Below, in pieces: positions 1-7,217 of a DNA stretch of 11,592 bases. Source of the stretch: an uncultured Pelagibacteraceae bacterium (GTDB lineage: Bacteria; Pseudomonadota; Alphaproteobacteria; Pelagibacterales; Pelagibacteraceae); NCBI GenBank assembly GCA_902633535.1, contig CACPGM010000014.1, forward strand, positions 1 through 11,592, given 5' to 3'. Below the pieces are notes generated by a model. It had not been told where the DNA came from. It worked only from the letters and a program-made list of their open reading frames with translations, and ran no database searches. Position numbers and translations under genes: made by a program. Positions within the stretch are counted from its first letter, which is position 1. Each line of letters starts with the position of its first letter.

Positions 1-264
1 CCTTTTTTTATAATATTTCTTTAATTGTTGGATATTTTCATTTCTTGCTGCTAAGTAAAGAAGTAAGTCAGTCATTTTGTTAAAGTTAGAATTTTTATTT
101 AAGATAAGTTTTCTAATTTTTTCTGAATTGATATTTCCGCCTGGCTCTCTAATTTTAATAAATTTAATTTTTTTTTTTTTTAAATATTTAGAAACATTAG
201 CTATATGATGGCTTTTGCCACTTCCTTCAATTCCCTCAAAAACAATTACAAGGTTTTTAAACAT
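1..264 (-). CDS. tmk: Thymidylate kinase, N-terminal part (runs off left edge)
   Basis: This cytoplasmic enzyme phosphorylates dTMP to dTDP for DNA synthesis. The visible 88 codons start at the ATG at 264-262 and reach base 1 with no stop, so the C-terminal half lies outside the window. Near the N-terminus there is a P-loop, FEGIEGSGKS, at residues 9-18. It is followed by the family's REPGG motif (about residues 41-45) and by LLLYLAARNENIQ, matching the conserved helix that carries the family's Arg. The ATG overlaps the dacC stop by 8 bases (ATGTTTAA), which suggests translational coupling. In many alphaproteobacteria tmk sits after dacC and before holB, so holB may follow to the left. A run of 14 A's on the coding strand (181 to 168) encodes four Lys and keeps the frame intact. 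The identification is firm. Confidence 0.95.
   Translation of the reverse strand, partial: MFKNLVIVFEGIEGSGKSHHIANVSKYLKKKKIKFIKIREPGGNINSEKIRKLILNKNSNFNKMTDLLLYLAARNENIQQLKKYYKKR
168..181. repeat. 14-base homopolymer (A run in the tmk coding strand)
   Basis: There are fourteen consecutive T's on the plus strand, read as A's in tmk, giving Lys-Lys-Lys-Lys flanked by Leu and Ile codons. It is the longest homopolymer I found in the window. Runs of this length are prone to polymerase slippage and to sequencing indels, but the frame through it is intact here. Confidence 0.9.
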
Positions 265-1414
265 CGCCCCAGATTAAATAATTCAACGATTTAATTAATC
301 TAGTAAAAATATTAACTTTATCTACATTTTTAAAAGCTAAAAGTTCGTATTCACCCACTAGCTCTTCATCATAAACTACTCTAAATTTACCAACTATATC
401 ATCTTTTTTAATTGGAGCTTCAATGGGGCCATCATACTTTAAGGATATTTTAAGTAATCTTTTTTTTGCTTTTTTAATGGTTTTGTAAATGTCTTCATTT
501 ACATAGACTTCAACTTGACTTTTCTTGCCAAGCCAAACATCAATTTTATCTATAGGCTTTTCTGATTTATTAATTTGTATTAGATCAAAATTTGTCAAAC
601 CATATGTTAAAAGTTTAGAACTTTCTCTTGATCTTGAATTTTTTGTCTCAAATCCACTTCCAACAGCTATTAATCTTCTTCCATTTCTTTCTAATGATGA
701 TGCTAGAGAATATCTTTCTACTGCCAAATATCCAGTTTTAATACCATCAACACCTAAATTTTTATATAATAGTGGATTACGATTACCTTGAGTAATTGGA
801 TCGCCGCCTGTTCTATTCCATGTAAATTCTTTAATTGAAAACCATTCATAAAATTCAGGATGTTCTTTAATTAAATAGGAAGACATTTTAAGTATATCTC
901 TAACTGTTGAATAGTTGTCCGGATCATTAATGCCAGATGAGTTAGCAAAATTAGTATTATCCATCCCTATCTCTTTAGCTTTAGATGTCATTAAAATTGA
1001 AAATTCCTCTTCAGTTCCCGCTATTCCTTCAGCAAGAGCAATACATGCATCATTACCTGAAGCAGTTATTATGCCATGTAATAAATTTTCAACAGAAACT
1101 TCATCACCAACCATAATAAACATTGAGGAATAACCTGATGTAGATAGTCTCCATGCTTTTTCAGAGACAACAAATTTGTCATCAAGCGATAAGTCTCCAG
1201 ATTTAATGAGATCAAAAGCAATAATTGATGTCATTATTTTCGTCATAGAAGCAGGATAAATTGATCTGTCTGGATCTTTTTCATATAAAATTTCACCTGA
1301 CAAGTAATCCTGCAGTATTGCTGTTCTTGCTTTAATTTCTAAACTTGCAAAAGATGTAGATCCTGAAAATAAAACTAAATATATTGATATGAAAACAAAT
1401 AGATTTCTAAACAT
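257..1414 (-). CDS. dacC: D-alanyl-D-alanine carboxypeptidase (PBP5/6 type)
   Basis: This low-molecular-weight penicillin-binding protein removes the terminal D-Ala from peptidoglycan pentapeptides at the periplasmic face of the inner membrane. All three active-site motifs of peptidase family S11 are present: SMTK at residues 56-59 (nucleophile Ser56, Lys59), SGN at 119-121 and KTG at 226-228. An N-terminal signal peptide ends in an SFA site, with likely cleavage after Ala23. A PBP5-type C-terminal beta domain follows the catalytic part at about residues 280-360. The last ~17 residues (FTRLIKSLNYLIW) look like the amphipathic membrane-anchoring helix of this family. The length of 385 aa is normal. 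The start overlaps the preceding stop by 8 bases (ATGTTTAG), and the stop overlaps tmk by 8. dacA and dacC paralogues cannot be told apart from sequence alone, so the symbol is conventional. Confidence 0.95.
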   Translation of the reverse strand: MFRNLFVFISIYLVLFSGSTSFASLEIKARTAILQDYLSGEILYEKDPDRSIYPASMTKIMTSIIAFDLIKSGDLSLDDKFVVSEKAWRLSTSGYSSMFIMVGDEVSVENLLHGIITASGNDACIALAEGIAGTEEEFSILMTSKAKEIGMDNTNFANSSGINDPDNYSTVRDILKMSSYLIKEHPEFYEWFSIKEFTWNRTGGDPITQGNRNPLLYKNLGVDGIKTGYLAVERYSLASSLERNGRRLIAVGSGFETKNSRSRESSKLLTYGLTNFDLIQINKSEKPIDKIDVWLGKKSQVEVYVNEDIYKTIKKAKKRLLKISLKYDGPIEAPIKKDDIVGKFRVVYDEELVGEYELLAFKNVDKVNIFTRLIKSLNYLIWGDV

Positions 1415-2159
1415 TTTTTAATATTTCCAAATTTTCAAAGTAAAGTGAGCTCATTTTTTCAAAAGATTCCCTAAGAGAATTTATATCACTAAAAGGACCT
1501 ATTAATACCCTATAATTAGTTTTTGAAAATTGAATTATTTTAATATCTTTTATAGATGTTTTTGATTTAATTCTATCAATCATTAATTGAGCTGTTTTTT
1601 TATAATAAAAATCAGCAACTTTTATTGAATAAGAAAACTTATCATTAAATTTTTTTTTTGTAATATCTTGATTTTCATTATTAAGGCTAATTATCTTAAT
1701 TCCATCAATAGGCGCCTTATTAGCTATTTTTTTTTCTTCTTCAAAAGTTTTTGCTTTTTTTGCGATAAAAGTAGAATTTTTAGAGATTAAAGTAATTTCT
1801 ATAAATGGTTCTTCTACATTGAGCTCTAATGTTTCAGATATTCGATCAGTTATAACCGAATTATAAAAATTTGAAAATTTAACTTTATTGGATTTTACTT
1901 CAGCAATTAGTGATTTACCATTAACTGGGTTAGTTATTTTAACAAATGATTTTTTTTTTAAATATTTATGATAAATATTTAAAGATCTATTATCTAAAAC
2001 TTTAATATTTAAATTTTCATTATATATTAGTCCAAAACCACTATTTCTATATTTTTTATCTAATTTTGAATTTATCGTTTTTGAACTTGTAGTGTCAAAT
2101 TCAGTACAGCTATTTGCTAAAATAATAATTAATAAAATTAAAATATTTTTAAATTTCAT
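1407..2159 (-). CDS. SPOR-domain lipoprotein, RlpA-like with degenerate barrel domain
   Basis: This is a 250-residue exported protein. It has a hydrophobic leader and a lipoprotein-type cysteine (LANSC, Cys18; the -3 residue Ala is slightly atypical). The C-terminal part, about residues 174-248, has the SPOR pattern, including YRVLIGPF and a following helix, which binds denuded septal glycan in this family. The middle, about 71-123, contains FVKITNPVNGKSLIAEV, matching the core strands of the RlpA double-psi beta-barrel. The family's DRGP catalytic segment and the upstream ASHRTLPLP-like strand are not recognisable. The position between mltB and dacC is the usual place of rlpA in alphaproteobacteria. 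I infer an RlpA homologue that has probably lost lytic transglycosylase activity and binds glycan. It starts inside the end of mltB (11-base overlap). Confidence 0.75.
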   Translation of the reverse strand: MKFKNILILLIIILANSCTEFDTTSSKTINSKLDKKYRNSGFGLIYNENLNIKVLDNRSLNIYHKYLKKKSFVKITNPVNGKSLIAEVKSNKVKFSNFYNSVITDRISETLELNVEEPFIEITLISKNSTFIAKKAKTFEEEKKIANKAPIDGIKIISLNNENQDITKKKFNDKFSYSIKVADFYYKKTAQLMIDRIKSKTSIKDIKIIQFSKTNYRVLIGPFSDINSLRESFEKMSSLYFENLEILKNV

Positions 2160-3147
2160 TTTTAATTTTCTCTTTTAAAGTACAAACTGCTAAAGCAAAT
2201 CTTAATGATCTATTCCATTTTAGAATAATTTCATAATTTTCAAAAACAACGTAAGCAGGACTTAATGTTTCAGCGTCTGGTATAATATCTTTGTCAGGTG
2301 TAATTATCGCTGCAACAAGATTTTTATCTAAAAAATCTAAATTAGTATAATTTTTAATATATTTTTTGAATGATTTAAGTTTTTTTTTACTATGGATTTT
2401 TTTTGCTGACACATTGAGAAGATCTCTTGGAATATTATTATTTAACTCAATCTTATAAAAGCATGGTTCATTATTTTTCCAACCCATTTTATTTAAATAA
2501 TTAGCTGCAGATGGGTAAGCGTCTTCATTATTTTTTAAATCAATATAATTGTCTTTATTATGATCAATAGCATAATTAGTAATTGTGCTAGGCATAAATT
2601 GAAAAAAACCAAATGCACCAGCCCAGGATCCATACAATGTTTTATAATCAATCTTATTTGTGTCAATTAATTGAAGCAATAAAATAAGTTCATTCGTAAA
2701 AAACTCAGACCTTCTTTTATCAAAACTTAATGTTGCTAGAGATGAAAGAATATCCATTTTACCAACATAAGTCCCAAAATTTGTTTCAATGCCCATTAAA
2801 GATAAAAGCAATTCTTTCTCAACATCAAATTCTTTTTCAACTTTATTTATTAAATCATTATTATTTAAATAGAAATCAATTCCTTTATCTAATTTTTTTT
2901 TGGATGTTCTTTTACCAATATAAGTTTTTGTATCTTCATAAAACTCTGGTTGATATCGATCATATTCAATTACTTTAGGTAAAAACTTAATATTTACCAT
3001 TACTAGATCAATAGTTTTTTCTGAAATATTATTTGATAAAGCTGTTTTCTTAAATTTATTTTTCCACTTATCAAAATTTAAATTATCATTTCCATAAGCT
3101 TTTGAAAAACTTAAAAATATTAAAAAAAAAATACTAATTTGTTTCAT
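2149..3147 (-). CDS. mltB: Lytic murein transglycosylase, MltB family
   Basis: This enzyme cleaves the MurNAc-GlcNAc bond of peptidoglycan to give 1,6-anhydro ends, acting in the periplasm. The family's catalytic Glu is seen in GIETNFG (Glu121). The second signature, SWAGAFGFFQFMPST (residues 174-188), matches the usual SWAGAMGQTQFMPST, with Phe-Phe in place of the common polar pair. A third conserved block, DHNKDNYIDLKNNEDAYPSA followed by ANYLNKMGW (195-223), is also typical. A Sec-type signal peptide occupies about residues 1-19. No lipobox is visible, so this is probably a soluble periplasmic form rather than a lipoprotein like E. coli MltB. It overlaps rarD by 14 bases and the next gene by 11, as part of a coupled five-gene set. 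Confidence 0.93.
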   Translation of the reverse strand: MKQISIFFLIFLSFSKAYGNDNLNFDKWKNKFKKTALSNNISEKTIDLVMVNIKFLPKVIEYDRYQPEFYEDTKTYIGKRTSKKKLDKGIDFYLNNNDLINKVEKEFDVEKELLLSLMGIETNFGTYVGKMDILSSLATLSFDKRRSEFFTNELILLLQLIDTNKIDYKTLYGSWAGAFGFFQFMPSTITNYAIDHNKDNYIDLKNNEDAYPSAANYLNKMGWKNNEPCFYKIELNNNIPRDLLNVSAKKIHSKKKLKSFKKYIKNYTNLDFLDKNLVAAIITPDKDIIPDAETLSPAYVVFENYEIILKWNRSLRFALAVCTLKEKIKNEI

Positions 3148-4012
3148 ACAAATCTTTAAGATATATAATTACAGCAATCCAAATAATAATAAAACTTACA
3201 AATTTTACTAATGAAAAAACCTCATTATAATAAAAATAACCTAAAATGAACTGTAATGTAGGCGTAATATAAAATATCATACCAGTTGGTCCTAATCCAA
3301 TTAGTTCAACGCCTCGAACATACAGAAATAATGGAATCACAGTCATTGGGCCAGCCAAAATTAAAAATAAACTAAATCCAGGATTTGCTAAATTAAAATC
3401 ATTTGATCCATTTTTTACAACTAAATAAAATGCAACCAGAGCAAATGGAAAGATAAATAAACTTTCAACTAAGAGGCCAATATCTGTATCTACATTTATT
3501 TTTTTTCTAAGTAAATTGTAAAATGCCCAGCTTACAGCAACAACTAAACCAACCCATGGTAAACTCTTCAAATTTAAAAATAATAAAATTAAAATTGAAA
3601 TAAAAACTAAAATGATTGAAAAAACTCTTTTATTATTTAATTTTTCTCTAAAAAAAATATAGCCTAATAAAACACTCAATATAGGCATTATGAAATAACC
3701 AAAACTTGCATCAATTATTCTTTCAGTTGCAACAGCATAAATCCAAATAGCCCAATTAATGAAAATTAAAAAACCTGAAAAAAATAGATAAACTAAATTT
3801 CTTTTATTTGATATCGTTTTTATAAAAATTCCCCATTTAGATAAAAATGTAGTAGTAAAAAACAACATTACAGCTGTCCATAAACATCTATGAACAACTA
3901 GCTCTATGTGTCCTATAAAAGATACAAGTTCAAAATATAATACTCCAATAAAACCCCACCAAAAAGATCCTAACGATGTAAGCAATAAACCTTTATTAAA
4001 ATCTTTTTTCAT
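3134..4012 (-). CDS. rarD: RarD-type EamA family transporter
   Basis: This is an inner-membrane protein of the drug/metabolite transporter superfamily, 292 aa with about ten predicted hydrophobic helices, the usual size for the family. The N-terminus (KGLLLTSLGSFWWG, then IELVVHRCLWTAVML) matches the RarD signature of a helix followed by the HR-xW segment. The second half has LAGPMTVIPLFLYVRGVE and LGPTGMIFYITPTLQFILG, which are typical of RarD. The substrate of the family is not established; the name comes from chloramphenicol sensitivity in other bacteria. It is the first gene of the minus-strand set that continues into mltB. A TATAAT hexamer lies about 20 bases upstream of the ATG. A functional link to the peptidoglycan genes behind it is not evident; it may only share their promoter. 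Confidence 0.9.
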   Translation of the reverse strand: MKKDFNKGLLLTSLGSFWWGFIGVLYFELVSFIGHIELVVHRCLWTAVMLFFTTTFLSKWGIFIKTISNKRNLVYLFFSGFLIFINWAIWIYAVATERIIDASFGYFIMPILSVLLGYIFFREKLNNKRVFSIILVFISILILLFLNLKSLPWVGLVVAVSWAFYNLLRKKINVDTDIGLLVESLFIFPFALVAFYLVVKNGSNDFNLANPGFSLFLILAGPMTVIPLFLYVRGVELIGLGPTGMIFYITPTLQFILGYFYYNEVFSLVKFVSFIIIWIAVIIYLKDLYETN

Positions 4013-4031
4013 AGATAACTTTAAGAATTAA

Positions 4032-4037
4032 ATTATA
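4032..4037 (-). promoter_or_regulatory. Candidate -10 element for the rarD operon
   Basis: A perfect TATAAT on the minus strand lies 20 bases before the rarD ATG and would give a leader of roughly 13 bases. No convincing -35 hexamer is found at 16-18 bases spacing. It is the only perfect -10 in the 88-base gap and the operon needs a promoter here. The region is AT-rich, so chance matches are easy. Confidence 0.4.
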
Positions 4038-4060
4038 CATATGTTAAATAGACTATTTTA

Positions 4061-4089
4061 TTGTTGAATTAAATATTTTTAATTATAAA
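4061..4089 (+). promoter_or_regulatory. Candidate promoter of tRNA-Ser
   Basis: TTGTTG (4061-4066) and TATAAA (4084-4089) are separated by 17 bases, and the -10-like box ends 11 bases before the mature tRNA 5' end. That spacing would give a short leader of about 5 bases. The -35 match is weak (3 of 6), so the assignment rests mainly on position. Confidence 0.35.
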
Positions 4090-4100
4090 AGCTTCTACGT

Positions 4101-4190
4101 GGAGAGATGGCTGAGCGGTTGAAAGCACCGGTCTTGAAAACCGGCAAAGGGGCAACTCTTTCCTGGGTTCGAATCCCAGTCTCTCCGCCA
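4101..4190 (+). tRNA. tRNA-Ser (anticodon UGA)
   Basis: This is a 90-base class II tRNA. The acceptor stem pairs GGAGAGA (4101-4107) with TCTCTCC (4180-4186). G73 follows at 4187, and an encoded CCA occupies 4188-4190. The anticodon stem CCGGT/ACCGG (4128-4132, 4140-4144) encloses the loop CTTGAAA with anticodon TGA at 4135-4137, which reads UCN serine codons. The long variable arm (about 4145-4162) can pair AAAG with CTTT. The T arm is CTGGG, TTCGAAT, CCCAG (4163-4179). The gene is free-standing and abuts the sdhE stop codon on the other strand. Confidence 0.98.
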
Positions 4191-4454
4191 CTATTTTTTA
4201 TAAGTAAAACTTTTAAATAACTTGCCTACTTTTGTATTTAACAGGTTGTCCTCACTAATTAAATCATTATAGAATTTATAAAGAGTATCATCGTCAATAT
4301 CTAAAAATTTTTCTAAATCCCTAAGATCATTATCGTCTAATTTATTTATATTTAATTCAACAAAAGATCCTATCAATTTATCCATTTCTTTAGTGCCTCT
4401 ATATTGAGATCTATAAATTAATTTTTTTTTAAAATTAGTTATGTCGTTATTCAT
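4191..4454 (-). CDS. sdhE: FAD assembly factor SdhE
   Basis: This small cytoplasmic protein (87 aa, normal for the family) promotes covalent attachment of FAD to the SdhA subunit of succinate dehydrogenase. The diagnostic RGxxE motif is present as RGTKE at residues 19-23 (Arg19, Gly20, Glu23), preceded by LIYRSQY. The remainder is an acidic helical bundle containing LDDNDLRDLEKFLDIDD. The only in-frame ATG near the start, at 4454-4452, is used. It diverges from recG, with 22 bases between the two ATGs; sdhE and recG are frequent neighbours in alphaproteobacteria. Its last two lysine codons are the complement of the T run following tRNA-Ser, and its stop touches the tRNA CCA, so a read-through sdhE transcript would be antisense to the tRNA. 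Confidence 0.93.
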   Translation of the reverse strand: MNNDITNFKKKLIYRSQYRGTKEMDKLIGSFVELNINKLDDNDLRDLEKFLDIDDDTLYKFYNDLISEDNLLNTKVGKLFKSFTYKK

Positions 4455-4476
4455 TAATTGACTATATTAATATTAA

Positions 4477-6525
4477 ATGACTAATAATACATACAAATAT
4501 TTATTATCTGATTTAAAAAGTCTAAAAGGTGTAGGAATTAAAACTTCAAATTTATTAAAAAAGAAAAAGATTAATAATATCTTTGATTTGTTATGGAAAT
4601 TACCAAGATCATATACAGATCGAAGTATTTCTACAAAAATAAAGAATTTAAAAATTGGAGAAATTCAAACAATTACATTAATTCCTTTTAAATATAATTT
4701 TCCAAGAATCAGAAATCTACCTAATAAAGTATCGTGTAAAGATGAAAGTGGTCAACTAGATTGTATTTTTTTTAACAGCTTTGAGGGCTATATAAAAAAG
4801 ATTTTACCACTCGACAAAGAAGTAACTATCAGCGGAAAAATAACTCAATTTAAAAATAGATATCAAATAACAAATCCAAAATACATATCTGAAAATGCAT
4901 CATTAATTAAAGATAAACATAATAAATATTCTCTTACAGAGGGTATAACAGAAAAAGTGTACAACAATATAATTAATCAAATTTTGAAAAATATACCAAA
5001 ATTAGATGAGTGGCATAGTCAGGATATATTAAAAAAGTTTGGGGGATTATCTTGGAATGATGCAATTATTGAACTTCATAAACCTGGCAATGTTGGTAAT
5101 TATAAGTCGAATTTTTACAAAAGACTTGCCTATGACGAAATATTTGCTTCCTTTTTAGTTCATTCAGAAATTAGAAGGAAAATTAAAAAAGTTAAAAAAA
5201 TTAAAAAAAACTTCGAATTAAAAAATCAAAATACTATTCTTTCAAAATTGAATTTTGATTTAACTAATGATCAAATTAAATCACTAGATGAAATAAATAC
5301 TGATTTAAAGTCAAATCAAAAAATGTTTAGATTGTTACAAGGAGATGTGGGTAGTGGCAAAACAATTGTATCTTTATGTGCAGCTTTCAATGTAATCAAA
5401 TCTAGTTTTCAAGTTGCTGTAATGACACCGACAGAAATTCTTACAAAACAACATTATAATTTAGCAAAGGAAATTTTTGACAAAAATATAAATATTGAAA
5501 TGCTGTCTGGTAAATCTGGATATAAAGATAAAAAGATAATCCAAGAAAAATTAGCTAACGGAAAGATTGATATAATTTTTGGTACGCATGCAATATTTCA
5601 AAAAAAAATTTTATTCAAAAAATTAGGATTAATCATAATAGATGAACAACATAAGTTTGGTGTTAATCAAAGAAAAAAACTATCAGATAAAGGTGGTGAT
5701 AATTGTGATGTTTTATTAATGTCAGCAACCCCAATTCCCAGAACATTAACAATGACTGTTTATGGCGACATGGATTTATCTATTATAAAAGAAAAACCAA
5801 AATCAAGAAAAGAAGTAAAAACCTATAGTAAACTTGAAACTAAAATAGATGAGGTTTTAAAATTTATTAATAAAGAAATTGATAATAATAATCAAATTTT
5901 TTGGGTTTGTCCTTTAATAGAGGAGTCAAAAAAATTAGATCATGCTTCTGCGGTACAAAAATATGAGTTTCTAAATAAGATATTTCCAAATCGAGTGGCA
6001 TTAATTCATGGAAAAACTAATATTGAAGATAAAGAAAATATTTTAGAGAAATTTTTAAAAAAAGAGTTTAAAATTCTAGTATCAACAACAGTCATTGAAG
6101 TTGGTATAGATTTTCCAAATGCAAATGTAATGATTATAGAAAATGCTAACAAATTTGGACTGTCTCAGCTGCATCAGCTAAGAGGAAGAGTTGGAAGAGG
6201 AAAAAAACAATCCACATGTATTTTAATGTTTAAATCTTCTTTATCTGAAAATGCAAAAAAAAGGTTAAAGATACTTAAAAATTCTACTGACGGATTTGAA
6301 ATTTCAGAAGAAGATATGAAGCTTAGAGGTTTTGGAGATATACTTGGTTTTAAACAAAGTGGTATAAAAATTTTTAAATTAGCAGATCCTATTCATAATA
6401 AAGATTTATTTGAACTTGCTGAAAAAGAAATTAAATTAATTGAAACCAATAAAGAAAATATTTCTAAATATAAAACACTTATGAAACTTTATGATCAGGC
6501 TGATATAATTAATGATATAGTCTAA
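4477..6525 (+). CDS. recG: ATP-dependent DNA helicase RecG
   Basis: RecG is a superfamily 2 helicase that reverses stalled replication forks and branch-migrates Holliday junctions. The 682-residue length is typical. The N-terminal wedge (OB-fold) domain covers about residues 60-140 and begins after an HhH-like LKGVGIKTSNLL. Helicase motifs follow in order: Walker A GDVGSGKT (289-296), TPTE (317-320), DEQH in IIIDEQHKFGVNQR (motif II, 389-392), SATP (416-419) and motif VI QLHQLRGRVGRG (564-575). The C-terminal LRGFGDILGFKQSG (617-629) corresponds to the family's LRGPGDLLGTRQSG, with the usual Pro replaced by Phe. No ribosome-binding site is visible before the ATG at 4477. The stop overlaps the stop of the convergent DUF502 gene by 4 bases. 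Confidence 0.97.
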   Translation: MTNNTYKYLLSDLKSLKGVGIKTSNLLKKKKINNIFDLLWKLPRSYTDRSISTKIKNLKIGEIQTITLIPFKYNFPRIRNLPNKVSCKDESGQLDCIFFNSFEGYIKKILPLDKEVTISGKITQFKNRYQITNPKYISENASLIKDKHNKYSLTEGITEKVYNNIINQILKNIPKLDEWHSQDILKKFGGLSWNDAIIELHKPGNVGNYKSNFYKRLAYDEIFASFLVHSEIRRKIKKVKKIKKNFELKNQNTILSKLNFDLTNDQIKSLDEINTDLKSNQKMFRLLQGDVGSGKTIVSLCAAFNVIKSSFQVAVMTPTEILTKQHYNLAKEIFDKNINIEMLSGKSGYKDKKIIQEKLANGKIDIIFGTHAIFQKKILFKKLGLIIIDEQHKFGVNQRKKLSDKGGDNCDVLLMSATPIPRTLTMTVYGDMDLSIIKEKPKSRKEVKTYSKLETKIDEVLKFINKEIDNNNQIFWVCPLIEESKKLDHASAVQKYEFLNKIFPNRVALIHGKTNIEDKENILEKFLKKEFKILVSTTVIEVGIDFPNANVMIIENANKFGLSQLHQLRGRVGRGKKQSTCILMFKSSLSENAKKRLKILKNSTDGFEISEEDMKLRGFGDILGFKQSGIKIFKLADPIHNKDLFELAEKEIKLIETNKENISKYKTLMKLYDQADIINDIV

Positions 6526-7139
6526 TTTTTTTCTGATGATGTTCCTGCTGATACAATAAATTTAGATGCTTCTTCGAAATTCATATTTAAATAAATAACA
6601 TCATCAATTGGGAACATTAAAAGAAAACCACTAGTTGGGTTAGGAGTTGTTGGAACAAAAACATTTATTAATTTTTGCTTTGTTTTTTGAGCCATCTCAC
6701 CTCTATTTTCTTTAGTTGCAAAACCAACGGCCCAAACTCCTTTTCTTGGATATTCTACTAAAACTACACTTTTTTTTTCATCACTTTTATTAGAGAAAGT
6801 TTCAGTCATTTGTAAAATTGCAGAATAGACTGTCCTTAAGAAAGGAATCCTTTTGAACAAATCATCAATTATTTTGAGAACTTTTTTTCCCAAGAATGAC
6901 AAAGATAATCCACCAACAATTGTGATAAATAAAATAGATATAATAATTTCAATACCAGGAATGGAATAGGGTAAATAACTATTTGGGTTTAGGTTGCCAG
7001 GAATAATTTTCGATGAAAGAGAAATAATAAATTTAGTTAAATATAAAGTAAATCCTATTGGGATTAATACAACCACACCAGTAATAAAATAATTTCTTAG
7101 AACTAGTGCAAAAGATCTTTTTTTAGTATTTTTAGCCAT
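6522..7139 (-). CDS. DUF502 family membrane protein
   Basis: This is a 205-residue inner-membrane protein of unknown function. It has two transmembrane segments near the N-terminus (about 18-40 and 62-83) and a soluble C-terminal domain. Conserved DUF502 blocks are clear: LRNYFITGVVVLIPI at the first helix, RIPFLRTVYSAILQ (97-110), VVLVEYPRKGVWAVGF (125-140) and VFVPTTPNPTSGFLL (160-174). The gene is often found beside recG in alphaproteobacteria, and here its end overlaps recG by four bases. Its ATG follows directly after the TAA of a 25-codon open frame on the same strand, with no ribosome-binding site of its own. Translation is therefore probably coupled to that small frame if the latter is real. 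The family assignment is firm; the function is not known to me. Confidence 0.93.
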   Translation of the reverse strand: MAKNTKKRSFALVLRNYFITGVVVLIPIGFTLYLTKFIISLSSKIIPGNLNPNSYLPYSIPGIEIIISILFITIVGGLSLSFLGKKVLKIIDDLFKRIPFLRTVYSAILQMTETFSNKSDEKKSVVLVEYPRKGVWAVGFATKENRGEMAQKTKQKLINVFVPTTPNPTSGFLLMFPIDDVIYLNMNFEEASKFIVSAGTSSEKN

Positions 7140-7217
7140 TTACTTAAAACTCGAATATATAACAAAACTTATTGCAATAATAAAAAGTACTAATAAAATT
7201 TTATTATTTAGATTCAT
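7140..7217 (-). CDS. Putative 25-residue single-helix membrane peptide
   Basis: An ATG at 7217-7215 opens a 25-codon frame ending in TAA at 7142-7140, immediately followed by the ATG of the DUF502 gene (TAA|ATG). The peptide begins MNLNNK and ends YSSFK. The 14-16 residues between are almost all Ile, Leu, Val, Phe, Ala and Ser, giving a single membrane helix with a positive N-terminal residue. The perfect head-to-tail join and the helix-like composition argue for a coding role. However, AT-rich DNA readily yields Ile/Leu/Phe-rich frames by chance, and no Shine-Dalgarno is seen. It occupies most of the divergent gap between the DUF502 and M48 genes. I do not recognise a family, so the call is tentative. 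Confidence 0.45.
   Translation of the reverse strand: MNLNNKILLVLFIIAISFVIYSSFK

Noticed and set aside
525..791. Plus-strand open frame of 88 codons
   Set aside because: It lies wholly antisense to dacC, whose catalytic motifs and family match fix the true strand.
915..1133. Plus-strand open frame of 72 codons
   Set aside because: Antisense shadow of dacC with no family resemblance or start signal.
2730..2978. Plus-strand open frame of 82 codons
   Set aside because: Antisense to the MltB N-terminal half; its aromatic and Leu-rich composition is what AT-rich complement strands give.
4101..4190. tRNA-Ser as an integration site of a mobile element
   Set aside because: No integrase, direct repeat of the tRNA 3' end or foreign-looking gene lies near; both flanks are housekeeping genes.
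4467..4476. TTAATATTAA palindrome as an operator
   Set aside because: A ten-base AT-only palindrome is expected by chance at this base composition and no repeat copy was found nearby.
6515..6540. Bidirectional terminator between recG and the DUF502 gene
   Set aside because: The stops overlap by four bases and no stem-loop is apparent around them; only a T run is present, which is common in this DNA.
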